From contig NZ_CP007033.1 in NCBI RefSeq assembly GCF_000512895.1, positions 60,659 to 124,658 of the forward strand: a stretch of 64,000 nt of DNA. Direction: 5' to 3'. Numbering within the stretch: position 1 is the first letter of the stretch; the number at the start of each line of letters is the position of its first letter. Under the pieces are notes generated by a model, which had not been told where the DNA came from, did not search any database, and saw only the letters and a list, made by a program, of their open reading frames with translations. Shown here one piece after another: positions 32,989-41,321 of the stretch. The position numbers were made by a program, and so were the translations under genes. Source of the DNA: Dehalobacter restrictus DSM 9455. GTDB lineage: Bacteria > Bacillota > Desulfitobacteriia > Desulfitobacteriales > Syntrophobotulaceae.

Positions 32989-33537
32989 TCATTGTTGCAA
33001 CTCTCTATTAAACAAATATTCAATGACACTCTTTTTCTGAAGAAGGTATGCATTACGGCGTCTAATATACTTTACCTTGCCGGACTTGCACCATGAAATT
33101 ATTGTACTTTTTGAATGACCGGTGACTTGTTGTATCTGTATACCTGTTAACATATCTGGATAATCTGCGAATTGCAGTTCAAGATATTGCTTGTAATTTC
33201 TAACCTCATTTATGGCTTTTAGCTTGTAATAATTTTTATAGAGATCAGGCCGGAGTTTGAAATTATACCGCCTGATTTTGCCCGGCAAAAATGGGTTGTT
33301 ATAATGATTGGGCAGATAGTATTTTTCAGGATTTTTGTCTCTATCTTCTAAAAAGAAAATAATATCTTTCAACGCAATTTTATATCTGCGTGTCTTTTTG
33401 CCAGAATCAATGCAAGGAATAAGGCCATTTTTCAGATAATGACGCGCTGTATTTTTGCTAATATGGCATATCTTATAGAATTGATCTTTCGTTATAAATT
33501 CGGGATACCTATCTATTAGAAAGCTATAGTCAGACAC
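32989..33537 (-). CDS. double excisionase-like HTH protein A
   Basis: 182 residues with two winged-helix/HTH_17-like motifs: an N-terminal one (FITKDQFYKICHISKNTARHY, then LIPCIDSGKKTRRYKI) and a C-terminal one (LTGIQIQQVTGHSKSTIISW, then VKYIRRRNAYLLQK). They are joined by a basic middle. It is clearly related to the next gene upstream in arrangement. Its first codons overlap that gene's end by eight bases. Close to the ICE end, such proteins could be excisionase-like directionality factors or transcription regulators. No experimental family is known to me. Confidence 0.7.
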   Translation of the reverse strand: MSDYSFLIDRYPEFITKDQFYKICHISKNTARHYLKNGLIPCIDSGKKTRRYKIALKDIIFFLEDRDKNPEKYYLPNHYNNPFLPGKIRRYNFKLRPDLYKNYYKLKAINEVRNYKQYLELQFADYPDMLTGIQIQQVTGHSKSTIISWCKSGKVKYIRRRNAYLLQKKSVIEYLFNRELQQ

Positions 33538-34117
33538 TCACAGCACCTCGCTTTGACATGAAAGTATCAAAGAGTTGCTCATATTGTCTGGCTTGCTCTT
33601 TATGCACGTCTGATTTCCTTGTTATGTTCCTATAATACGGGCCGGTTAAAAAATCAAGGAAAGTATCTTTTGTTATAACGGACCCCTTACCTCTACGAAA
33701 TAATTGTATTCGCTTGTTTTTAAAGCTCAGAGGCTTCAATTCATTGCGCAGTATCCAATTGTTTACTGTTGTTTTTGAATATCCGGTAAAACGCATTACA
33801 TCAGAAACTAAAAGCAGTTTAGGGAATTTACGCAATTGTTTTTGGTAATAACGGCGCAAACCTTCAATAAACTCATTTTCTGATTCAGCGAAGCACATCG
33901 TTTCGTATTGGTATCGCAGAATGTCGGTAATCTTTATCCGTTGTCTTCTTCCTTCTGATGTGTTTATATATTCAAATGGAATCATGCCTTTTTTTTGGAT
34001 GGAGTAGGCCGTGGATGTGCAAATACCCAAGATGACACACATTTCTTTCTGTGTAACATATTCAGGATAACGATCAATTACTGAAGAACAATATTCATCA
34101 AAATTCATTTGCTTCAC
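33530..34117 (-). CDS. double excisionase-like HTH protein B
   Basis: 195 residues, a diverged paralogue of the neighbouring gene product. It has an N-terminal HTH (YVTQKEMCVILGICTSTAYS, then MIPFEYINTSEGRRQRIKI) and a C-terminal HTH (LLVSDVMRFTGYSKTTVNNW, then LKPLSFKNKRIQLFRRG). Both proteins also share a YPE(F/Y)(I/V)T entry. The start is uncertain: GTG at 34117 or ATG at 34108, neither with a strong ribosome site. It is the last ICE gene before the attachment site, 256 bases away. Regulation of excision or of parAB is inferred from position only. Confidence 0.65.
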   Translation of the reverse strand: MKQMNFDEYCSSVIDRYPEYVTQKEMCVILGICTSTAYSIQKKGMIPFEYINTSEGRRQRIKITDILRYQYETMCFAESENEFIEGLRRYYQKQLRKFPKLLLVSDVMRFTGYSKTTVNNWILRNELKPLSFKNKRIQLFRRGKGSVITKDTFLDFLTGPYYRNITRKSDVHKEQARQYEQLFDTFMSKRGAVSV

Positions 34118-34373
34118 TCACTTTTCTCGAATTTGTCAACGGCAAGTGGTGAAAGCGAATCTAAGAGTTAAAAATGATAGTTTTTTCTAGTTCTATCCGA
34201 GTTCTATCCAAAACAGGTTTTGGATCAACTTTTTCGTTATTTTTTTACTATGTTCTACTTTCCTTGTAAATAAGAAAAAATTCTCTGGAAACCTGATCCT
34301 ATAAGGGTTTTGTTGGTTTTTATCTACATGCATTTACCGCTAACTTCCACTATTTTCTCTTTTAATTTGACCA
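34118..34373. other. gene-free ICE end with direct and inverted repeats
   Basis: No gene is seen. AGTTCTATCC occurs twice, at 34189-34198 and 34200-34209, 11 bases apart. The second copy runs into an inverted repeat ATCCAAAAC-AG-GTTTTGGAT (34206-34225). The remainder is AT-rich. Such spaced repeats beside an att core are typical of integrase arm sites or directionality-factor sites; this is inference from position. Confidence 0.45.
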
Positions 34374-34429
34374 CTCGAAATGCGGTTGTCCGCAAGGGCA
34401 CGTGGGTTCGAATCCCACCTTCTCCGCCA
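34374..34429 (+). other. ICE attachment site: 3' half of a tRNA-Ser(CGA) gene
   Basis: From the anticodon loop CTCGAAA onward the sequence reads as a serine tRNA: 3' anticodon stem TGCGG, long variable arm TGTCC-GCAA-GGGCA, T arm GTGGG-TTCGAAT-CCCAC, acceptor strand CTTCTCC, G73 and CCA. The 5' side does not pair (GACCA instead of CCGCA), so the gene is cut at the anticodon loop. This is the displaced 3' end left when an element integrates into a tRNA gene. The intact tRNA should be at the element's other end, left of the window. Confidence 0.88.
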
Positions 34430-34438
34430 CTGAAGATA

Positions 34439-34467
34439 AAGCTTCATCGCAAGATGAAGCTTATTTT
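34439..34467 (+). terminator. former tRNA-Ser terminator beyond the att site
   Basis: A ten-pair stem AAGCTTCATC-GCAA-GATGAAGCTT is followed by a T-rich tract, nine bases after CCA. It is probably the original terminator of the tRNA gene, now separated from its 5' half. Confidence 0.75.
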
Positions 34468-34475
34468 AATAAAGA

Positions 34476-34540
34476 AGAAGGTGGGATTCGAACGGGCGGC
34501 CGCTCCGGCAGTACCATGGCCTGACGGCAAAGTAAATTAG
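34476..34540 (-). repeat. inverted copy of tRNA T-arm sequence next to att
   Basis: AGAAGGTGGGATTCGAAC (34476-34493) is an exact 18-base reverse copy of the tRNA T-arm/acceptor segment at 34406-34423. It is followed by a GC-rich stretch with GCGGCCGC and CCATGG that differs in composition from the AT-rich surroundings. It could be a remnant of another tRNA-targeted insertion or a dispersed repeat. Confidence 0.5.
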
Positions 34541-35943
34541 TTATTAAATAGTTTGTCCCCATACTTAGCATATAACGAGTTGAACCAAAGCTTGTATTGC
34601 TCTCGCTTTTCTTGTTTATTTTTATACATCTCATTATCAGCATTCCTATAAATGTGGTCTAAGCTGTCATTATGAGCATCCCCTAATGCAGCACCAATGG
34701 AAAAACTCACAGGCAAATAAGAGTTTTCTTTGTTATGTTTTTCGAGTTCAAATTCGATTCTCTGACAGACCTCTTTTAATGAGCCAGGTGAGCAATTTGG
34801 TAAAACAATTGTAAATTCATCACCACCTACCCGGGCAGCAACGTCGTTTTCCCGGATAGAACGACGAAGTATTGAAGCAGTGGAAGTAATAAGCAAATCT
34901 CCGGCATGATGTCCCAAAGTATCGTTTACCACTTTAAGCCCGTCAACATCACATTCTATAATCGCTACTGGATTAGACCTGCCTGAACACAGTCTTAACA
35001 ATTCTTCATTAAAGAATGCTCTGTTGTATAATCCTGTAAGATCATCGTGAAAACTGATAAATTTTAACCTGTCCTCAATTTGTTTTCTATATGTTAAATC
35101 CGTAAATATGATCACTGTACCTTTATATTTTTCACTTACGTCCAACATGCGGTGAAAGTTTATAACCAGATTCCTGGTTCCTAATTCGAGCATTTTCAAA
35201 TTCTTTTCAATGGATACTTCAATATCATTTCCGTTGATAAAAGCAGTAAATTCTTCTGCAAGCCAAGGGAATACATGTACTAAATATATTTCATGTTTTT
35301 CATTGGAATAATAAGATGTCCCATCAATTCCCGCAGACTTGAGGAACTCTTTAGCTGCATTGTTCATGTTGTCAATCATATTATTACTATCCAAAATGAT
35401 TGAAGGAGTTGGAATACTTTCAAATATTGTTAAATACTTATTTTTTTCATTCGTCATCATACGATTCGTATTTTGAAGACTTAACGTAAGTACTTCCTTC
35501 TTCTCGTTGATCCACTCACTGCTAAAAGCTAATTCTACACGATCAAAAAACCGATTAATAAACAATAAAAAGTAATCACAATCTATATTTTGTTTCCTAT
35601 AGGTTTCTATTATCAGATCGAGATAGGATTGACGATAATATTTCATCAATCCTAAAAACATTTCCAGGGTAACTCCACGTTTGCGATGAAGCTGTGCCTC
35701 AAGTATCCCAAAAGAACCAATTGGATCATTTGCATAATCTTCATCCACATTTAATTCAGGTATAGATTCACAGGACTTGAGAACTGAGATTAAAGCTTCG
35801 GATAACCCGTTAATTGATGTACGCCAAGCTTCTTCCAGAGTAGAGGTATATTTTGTATAATTATGCATTTTTGCATATTCTAAGGTACGTCTAATTAAAA
35901 ATGTTTGATTTGATTGGATCAACTCAACCGGTTCTTTCATCAT
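34537..35943 (-). CDS. GGDEF diguanylate cyclase with helical sensor and PAS-like domain
   Basis: 468 residues, predicted cytoplasmic enzyme making c-di-GMP from two GTP. An N-terminal helical domain (about 1-150) resembles RsbRD-type sensor domains. A PAS-like domain (about 168-290) with FESIPTPSIILDSNN follows. The C-terminal GGDEF domain starts at DDLTGLYNR and has an intact active site GGDEF (373-377) plus an inhibitory I-site RxxD (364-367). AGGAGG precedes the start. It is the first chromosomal gene beyond the ICE att site, pointing toward it. The signal sensed is unknown. Activity is likely from motifs. Confidence 0.9.
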   Translation of the reverse strand: MMKEPVELIQSNQTFLIRRTLEYAKMHNYTKYTSTLEEAWRTSINGLSEALISVLKSCESIPELNVDEDYANDPIGSFGILEAQLHRKRGVTLEMFLGLMKYYRQSYLDLIIETYRKQNIDCDYFLLFINRFFDRVELAFSSEWINEKKEVLTLSLQNTNRMMTNEKNKYLTIFESIPTPSIILDSNNMIDNMNNAAKEFLKSAGIDGTSYYSNEKHEIYLVHVFPWLAEEFTAFINGNDIEVSIEKNLKMLELGTRNLVINFHRMLDVSEKYKGTVIIFTDLTYRKQIEDRLKFISFHDDLTGLYNRAFFNEELLRLCSGRSNPVAIIECDVDGLKVVNDTLGHHAGDLLITSTASILRRSIRENDVAARVGGDEFTIVLPNCSPGSLKEVCQRIEFELEKHNKENSYLPVSFSIGAALGDAHNDSLDHIYRNADNEMYKNKQEKREQYKLWFNSLYAKYGDKLFNN

Positions 35944-36228
35944 ATTCCCTCCTCTCCTTTAGAAAAATTAATTAAGTTTATTTAGAATCAATGATTCGAC
36001 ATTAAATGACATACTCCTTTCCATCGTATCAAACTATACATTTGGGATTATGCAGATCCATATTTCCTAATTTGATGGGACTTAATTCCTAAATATTAAG
36101 GAAGAAAAAGGAATTAAATTAATACTGTAGAATTATAGATTTTACATAGTTGATCTTATTTTTTACGTTATTTTTAGTTGAGAGTAAGTTACTCGTATGC
36201 AAACGGTGGTATGAAAGGAGAAAAGACC

Positions 36229-37503
36229 ATGAAACCTCGTTTATCCAGAAATATTGCAATCGCGATATGTGCAGTCATTTTTTGTTTAGGCATAGTCACC
36301 TATGGTTATGCGCAAAATGCTTCCTGGCCCGGATTAAAAATAGGCGAGGATAAAACTCCTTATGTTGCTGTGGCAGTGAACGGGGAGATTTCTGGCGATA
36401 AAATTATCTTACATTGGGATCAGGTTGATCACCCCAAATTTTCCGGCTATAAAGTGGTGATTTCAAAGAGCAATCCGAATCCGAAGTATCCAGATGACGG
36501 GTATTTATACTACATTACTGAAAGGACCATGACCAGTGCGGTGATCAATAACAGTGAAGCCTATAAAAACGGAGACTTTGGCGAGAAACTTGTCCCTGGT
36601 GAAAAATACTATTTTAGCATCACGGTGCTTTATTCGGATAAGACCGTTCCGGGTGACAGCCTGCAACTGACGTATCCGATCGGTACGGCTGTCTCTTCAC
36701 CGGAACCTGCCGAGGAAGCTATCGCAACGCCGGCCGAAACAACACAACCCACCAAGGAAACACCGGCTACAGAAACAAAACCTGCTGTCAAACCAGTTGT
36801 ATCCTCCTCTTCCTCTTCAAAGGCGCCTCAGGTAACCGTTTCTACGGACAACAACCGGCTTATTGTCAAATGGAATCCGATTTACAGTGAAAGCTTCCAG
36901 GGCTATAAGGTCATTATTTCCAAAAATAATTCCAGGCCGGCCTATCCCAGCAGCGGTTATTTGACTTACATTACCAATCAAAGCACCAGCCAGTGGGTAA
37001 TCGACAACAGCACAGCGTATCACGGCGGAGACTTTGGCAGTTATCTGACTCCCGGACAGGCATATTACGTTAGTGTGACGGCTTTATACAGCGATGGCAG
37101 GGTTGCCGGAAATGCCGTCCATGTCACGTATCCGGCCGATGGATACGATTCACTAGCTGAGAAGGAAGGTGTCCGACAGAGCCTAGATCCGATTGCCATA
37201 TCGGCAACAGCCAGCGGCAGTAATTTGATTTTAAGCTGGACAGCTTCAGAAGCAGCAAATTTTGAAGGCTACAAAGTGGTCATTTCAAAGAGTAATCCTA
37301 ACCCAAAATATCCAAATGACGGTTATCTGGAATGGATTACAGACCGGAACAGGACTTCGGTGACAATAAACGCCGACACTTATTATCAGGGTGATATCCA
37401 GGGTAATTTAGTTTCCGGTGAGTACTACTATTTCAGTATCAGCATCATTTACGACGGATGGATCATTGTTCCGGGACCCGCGCAATATGTCATGATCCCT
37501 TAG
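36229..37503 (+). CDS. secreted protein with three FN3-like repeats
   Basis: 424 residues. A signal peptide (residues 1-29, ending YGYAQ) is followed by three related domains at about 46-146, 200-300 and 322-424. Each contains GYKVVISK.N..P.YP..GYL..IT and a later YY.S.T..Y segment, consistent with fibronectin type III-like folds. A Pro/Thr/Ser-rich linker (147-195) joins the first two. There is no anchor, so it is probably released or wall-associated. The ATG with AAAGGAG at eight bases is chosen. A terminator follows at 37524. Function unknown; an extracellular binding role is a guess. Confidence 0.8.
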   Translation: MKPRLSRNIAIAICAVIFCLGIVTYGYAQNASWPGLKIGEDKTPYVAVAVNGEISGDKIILHWDQVDHPKFSGYKVVISKSNPNPKYPDDGYLYYITERTMTSAVINNSEAYKNGDFGEKLVPGEKYYFSITVLYSDKTVPGDSLQLTYPIGTAVSSPEPAEEAIATPAETTQPTKETPATETKPAVKPVVSSSSSSKAPQVTVSTDNNRLIVKWNPIYSESFQGYKVIISKNNSRPAYPSSGYLTYITNQSTSQWVIDNSTAYHGGDFGSYLTPGQAYYVSVTALYSDGRVAGNAVHVTYPADGYDSLAEKEGVRQSLDPIAISATASGSNLILSWTASEAANFEGYKVVISKSNPNPKYPNDGYLEWITDRNRTSVTINADTYYQGDIQGNLVSGEYYYFSISIIYDGWIIVPGPAQYVMIP

Positions 37504-37523
37504 TTGAGGAAATCTTCAGTTTC

Positions 37524-37556
37524 GGCCCGTTTTTCATGGTGAAAAGCGGGCCTTTC
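37524..37556 (+). terminator. terminator of the FN3-like repeat gene
   Basis: GGCCCG (37524-37529) pairs with CGGGCC (37547-37552), extended by T-rich/A-rich pairing, followed by a T-rich tract. Confidence 0.75.
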
Positions 37557-37685
37557 TATTGGCTCGAAACATATAATGCAAAAAGTAAAAAGCTAAAAAA
37601 GTGCTTTTTTTTTGAGCAAAATCATATATTATAAAGTAGGTAGTTATAAAAAATTTATACTTGTAGAATGGAAGGATGGGAGAGA

Positions 37686-39293
37686 ATGTTGCCACTGCTG
37701 CTTGCACTGCTGCCGATAGCAGTCATTGTTGTTATGCTTATTGTGTTTAAAAAGCCAGCCCATACCAGCGGAATTGTGGGTTGGCTTGCTGTTTCTCTTG
37801 TGGCGTTTTTGTTTTTTCAGACGTCGGGAGAAGTCATTGTACGCTCGACGCTGGCCGGTCTGATTAAATCTTTTTCAGTATCACTGATCGTAGCCACATC
37901 GCTGCTGCAAATGGCCTATATGGAAAAGACAGGGGCCTTAAAACGAATTATTATATTTATTAAGACCTTAGCCAGTGAAAACAGAGCCGTTCAGATCATG
38001 ATGATCAACATTGGATTTGGAACGCTGATGGTTGCCGTCGGGGCAACTCCTGTATCTCTTCTGCCGCCTATCTTGATTGCGATGGGATACTCTACGTATG
38101 TGGCCATAGCTTTACCGGCGATCGGATATGACTCCCTGTGTACGTATGCTTTACTCGGCGCCCCGATCGTGGTGTTTGTGGATATCGCGAACAGCTTTTT
38201 AGGAAAAGGCAATGAAATTACCCTTTCTCAAGCCGGAAGCATCTTCTTTATGTTTTTGCCGGTTGTATCTACCCTGATCGGCTTTTCGATGCTTTGGATT
38301 GTCGGAAAGTGGAAAGCCGTCAAAGAAGGGATCGTCCCGGTATTGGTTACGGGCATTACCATTTCGATTGTCGCTTATTTTACCAATCATTATGACAATC
38401 TGGTTGTCCTCACAGGAGTCTTAAGTGGTTTTGCAGTCATTCTTGTAATGATCCTGTACCTTAAGCTAACGGGTAAAAAAATTATTGATCGAAGCCGGCT
38501 GACGCCAGAAGAACTTGCCTATGAAAAAGAATATCCTTTGTGGAAAGCCATTATGCCCTGGCTGCTTTTGATCGTTCTGATTCTGGCACTTAACCTGCCG
38601 AAGGAATCTTTCGATTATTTATACCGGACACTGACGCTCAGCATTCCCGGCTTATCTGCAGACGGCAAGCCGATAGCAACCCGAGCTTTATGGAATGCCT
38701 ACACCTGGATTCTGGTCAGCATCTTGATTTCGATCCCGATTATGCGCCCAAAAGCCGCCCAAATTAAAGATTCGATAAAAGTTTGGTGGCGAAGGGCACC
38801 AAAACCTGTTTTCTCAGCAGCGATCTTCTTTGCGATTGGTGAAGTCATGAATATGTCTGGATTTAATATGGCTTCCAATCTCAATGCCGCACTGCCGAAA
38901 ACACTGTGCCCAAGTATGGTGAAAGTACTCGCAGACTATTCCGCGCAGGCTTTTCATGGAGCCTACGGAGCTATTGTAAGCTTTATTGGATTATTCGGAG
39001 GATTCATTACCGGAAGTGAAGCTTCGACGATTGCGATGTTTGCGAAATATACCATGTCAACAGCAACGAATCTTGACTGGGGACTTAAGGGTATTATCAT
39101 CGTTACAGCCGGGTTAGCCTTTGGTGGAGGACTAGCCAGCGTAATTTCCCCGGCAAAACTCCAAAATGCGGCCGCATCTATTGATAAACTTGGTGAAGAA
39201 AACAAAGTGATGCGCGTTGCCTTTATTTTTGCGCTCATCATGTCAGCAGTGACTGCTGCTGTGGTGGTCGCCTTGCTTAAGTTCCTGGTGTAA
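37686..39293 (+). CDS. lctP: L-lactate permease family transporter (LctP)
   Basis: 535 residues with about 12-14 membrane segments. LLPIAVIVVMLIVFKKPAHTSG, VGATPVSLLPPILIAMGYS and the C-terminal FGGFITGSEASTIAMFAKYTM with GGGLASVISPAKLQNAAASI are hallmarks of the LctP family, which imports lactate or glycolate with protons. The ATG at 37686 with GGAAGG and GGGAG upstream is preferred to the ATG six codons earlier, which lacks a ribosome site. It fits a metabolism using lactate as electron donor. It is a single gene, ended by a long bidirectional terminator. Confidence 0.92.
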   Translation: MLPLLLALLPIAVIVVMLIVFKKPAHTSGIVGWLAVSLVAFLFFQTSGEVIVRSTLAGLIKSFSVSLIVATSLLQMAYMEKTGALKRIIIFIKTLASENRAVQIMMINIGFGTLMVAVGATPVSLLPPILIAMGYSTYVAIALPAIGYDSLCTYALLGAPIVVFVDIANSFLGKGNEITLSQAGSIFFMFLPVVSTLIGFSMLWIVGKWKAVKEGIVPVLVTGITISIVAYFTNHYDNLVVLTGVLSGFAVILVMILYLKLTGKKIIDRSRLTPEELAYEKEYPLWKAIMPWLLLIVLILALNLPKESFDYLYRTLTLSIPGLSADGKPIATRALWNAYTWILVSILISIPIMRPKAAQIKDSIKVWWRRAPKPVFSAAIFFAIGEVMNMSGFNMASNLNAALPKTLCPSMVKVLADYSAQAFHGAYGAIVSFIGLFGGFITGSEASTIAMFAKYTMSTATNLDWGLKGIIIVTAGLAFGGGLASVISPAKLQNAAASIDKLGEENKVMRVAFIFALIMSAVTAAVVVALLKFLV

Positions 39294-39371
39294 TCGGGAG
39301 ATCATATCGTAAATAAGAGTCTATGCTAAAATATGATCCTTCAGTGTCCCGATCTCTGAGAAAGAACGGGT

Positions 39372-39427
39372 CATCTAAATACGAACAAGGACTTCACAGT
39401 TGTGAAGTCCTTGTTCGTATTTTAGAT
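39372..39427. terminator. bidirectional terminator between lctP and MATE gene
   Basis: A perfect 22-pair stem (arms 39377-39398 and 39401-39422, loop GT) centred on ACTTCACA/TGTGAAGT lies between convergent genes. T-rich flanks on both strands suit termination from either side. Confidence 0.85.
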
Positions 39428-39451
39428 ATATCAGTTTTATATCAGCCTGAA

Positions 39452-40813
39452 TTATCCTACGCTGACAGCGGGCTGATTTTTGCTAAGCCGTTTCATTTCC
39501 AGCGTTATCAACGTTGCTGTGATCAGAACGGATAAGATATCTGCAATCGGGGTAGCCCGCCAGACACCCTCAATTCCCCAAAAATGAGGCAGGACCAAAA
39601 GAAGCGGTATATAGAGCAGTACCTGCCGTGAAAGGCTCAAAACAGATGATTGAAGCGGTTTGCCGACTGCCTGAAAGTAACTTGAGCAAATAATTTGAAA
39701 ACCAATCAGTGGGAACATGGTAAAAAATACCAGTATCACGTGAGTTGCCAGTTCTGTAAGCGCCTTATCGTTGTCACTGAACAAGCCAATGATTTGTTCG
39801 GGCCAGAAATGTATGACCAGATAGCCGGCAACAGCAATACAGGTGCTCGCGATGATGGCCTTCTTCAATGCTGCCTTAACTCTTTCAAACTGCCCGGCTC
39901 CATAGTTAAAGCCTATGATAGGCTGAGCACCCTGGCTGACACCGATAATCGGCATAAAGAACAATGTTGAAATACTCATAATGACGCCGATGGCAGACAG
40001 CGCTAGGTCGCCGCCATAAAGCATGACACTCTTATTCAGAAGCATATTCTGCAAACTGTTGGCAAGTTGCATCGCAAACGGAGCAAAGCCAATAGACAAT
40101 ATGGCCAGATAGATCGGAAAATCCGGTTTTAAGTTTTTCAGGCGGAGCTTAAGCGTGCTGTGGCCGAGAAGAAAATAGCCCAATACCCAAAGCGTCGTAA
40201 TGAATTGGCCCGAGACCGTTGCGAGTGCGGAACCCGCTATACCTAATCCCAAATGGAAAATAAAAATGTAATTCAATACCCCGTTAATCACAGCACCGAG
40301 AATTTGCGTCAGCATCGCAATTCTGGGGTTTCCTTCAGCTCTGATAAAATTGTTCATGCCAAAACCGATTGTGCTAAAAACGGATCCTGCAACAATAATA
40401 TTGGTAAAATCAAGTGCATTGGGCAATACTTCCTGATTAGCACCAAAAAAGACTAAGAGCTGTTCTGCAAAGGAGAAATAGAAAGCCATAAAAAGGAGCG
40501 GAAGCATAATCAAGAGAGTAAGTGCATTACCTACAATTTTTTCGGCTTCTTCTTTTTTCTGTTCTCCGAGCCGGATGGAGATTAATGCTGTTGCACCAAT
40601 ACCAACTAGCATCGCGAGTGCCATAAACAGAAGCATAATTGGGAAGGCCACTGTCGTTGCAGCAATCGCAAGTGTACCGACGCCGCGGCCCACAAAAATC
40701 CGGTCAACAATATTATATAAGGCATTCACCAACATACCGACAATCGCCGGCCAGGAAAATTGCCATAATAGCTTCCCAATGCTTTTATTACCGAATTCAA
40801 AACTTTTATCCAT
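39452..40813 (-). CDS. MATE family efflux transporter
   Basis: 453 residues with about 12 membrane segments in two similar halves, as in MATE multidrug/Na+ or H+ antiporters. Landmarks: LLWQFSWPAIVGMLVNALYN, VDRIFVGRGVGTLAIAA, and in the second half FFMPIIGVSQGAQPIIGFNYGAG. It is closest to the MepA-like branch by eye. An inverted repeat ATTATCG/CGATAAT lies 104 bases upstream, similar to a half-site before the XRE gene at 41501, suggesting repression by a neighbouring regulator. Substrate unknown. Confidence 0.92.
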   Translation of the reverse strand: MDKSFEFGNKSIGKLLWQFSWPAIVGMLVNALYNIVDRIFVGRGVGTLAIAATTVAFPIMLLFMALAMLVGIGATALISIRLGEQKKEEAEKIVGNALTLLIMLPLLFMAFYFSFAEQLLVFFGANQEVLPNALDFTNIIVAGSVFSTIGFGMNNFIRAEGNPRIAMLTQILGAVINGVLNYIFIFHLGLGIAGSALATVSGQFITTLWVLGYFLLGHSTLKLRLKNLKPDFPIYLAILSIGFAPFAMQLANSLQNMLLNKSVMLYGGDLALSAIGVIMSISTLFFMPIIGVSQGAQPIIGFNYGAGQFERVKAALKKAIIASTCIAVAGYLVIHFWPEQIIGLFSDNDKALTELATHVILVFFTMFPLIGFQIICSSYFQAVGKPLQSSVLSLSRQVLLYIPLLLVLPHFWGIEGVWRATPIADILSVLITATLITLEMKRLSKNQPAVSVG

Positions 40814-40916
40814 GTACAGTCTCCTTCTACAGTTTCTTCATAAACTGGGCTACATTTTTACCTAAAGAACTCAGGTAAATAAAGATTTCCGCTTGTCGTT
40901 TTTATCCTCTGAACAG

Positions 40917-40936
40917 ATTATCGGAAAAACGATAAT
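40917..40936. promoter_or_regulatory. operator-like inverted repeat upstream of MATE gene
   Basis: ATTATCG-GAAAAA-CGATAAT, seven perfect pairs, 104 bases before the MATE start. The same half-site ATTATCG recurs at 41474-41480, before the second XRE gene. Confidence 0.45.
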
Positions 40937-41013
40937 TATTCATACTAGCATTTTTGTTTGAATATTTCAAGGAGTTTTTTTAAAATATTCTTGTATGCAT
41001 TTGTCAAAAAAAT

Positions 41014-41045
41014 AAAAGGACTTCATTCTATAGAAAAATCCTTTT
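41014..41045 (-). terminator. terminator of the 67-residue XRE gene
   Basis: Minus strand: AAAAGGA pairs with TCCTTTT (41014-41020 and 41039-41045), followed by ATTTTTTT. It lies 32 bases downstream of the XRE stop. Confidence 0.65.
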
Positions 41046-41076
41046 CATTTTGAAAAATACTAATATTATTCTGTTC

Positions 41077-41280
41077 CTAATATTCCTGATCGCCGAGGAG
41101 CGTCGATAGACGGACCCCAAGGGCTTGAGTGAGATGGAAAAGTGTTTTAATAGATGGATTTGTTTTATCTCTTTCGATCTCACATAGATAAGAAACGGAA
41201 ATACCGGCAATCTCAGCCAGTTCCTTTTGTTTTAAATGCTTTTTCTTCCGAATCTCCCGGATTTTTGAACCAAGGGACAT
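41077..41280 (-). CDS. small XRE-family HTH regulator
   Basis: 67 residues, nearly all one lambda-repressor-like HTH: KIREIRKKKHLKQKELAEIA, SVSYLCEIERDKTNPSI, and LTQALGVRLSTLLG. GGAGG precedes the ATG. Directly upstream is a nine-pair inverted repeat TAATTACGC/GCGTAATTA (41299-41321), a probable autoregulatory operator. It is divergent from the 122-residue XRE gene. It may control that gene or the MATE gene; this is inferred from position. Confidence 0.85.
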   Translation of the reverse strand: MSLGSKIREIRKKKHLKQKELAEIAGISVSYLCEIERDKTNPSIKTLFHLTQALGVRLSTLLGDQEY

Positions 41281-41298
41281 AACACCACCTCCGTCTAA

Positions 41299-41321
41299 TA
41301 ATTACGCATATAGCGTAATTA
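41299..41321. promoter_or_regulatory. probable XRE operator
   Basis: A perfect inverted repeat TAATTACGC-ATATA-GCGTAATTA in front of the divergent XRE gene. The arm length and five-base spacer suit a dimeric HTH regulator. Confidence 0.6.

Noticed and set aside
36082..36117. TTAATTCCT / AGGAATTAA inverted repeat upstream of the FN3-like gene
   Set aside because: Low-complexity AT-rich DNA with a long spacer and no T run; not strong enough to call an operator or terminator.
35944..36228. c-di-GMP riboswitch upstream of the FN3-like gene
   Set aside because: The GCAAAC near 36200 recalls a GEMM element, but the paired regions and GNRA-loop pattern of that class are missing.
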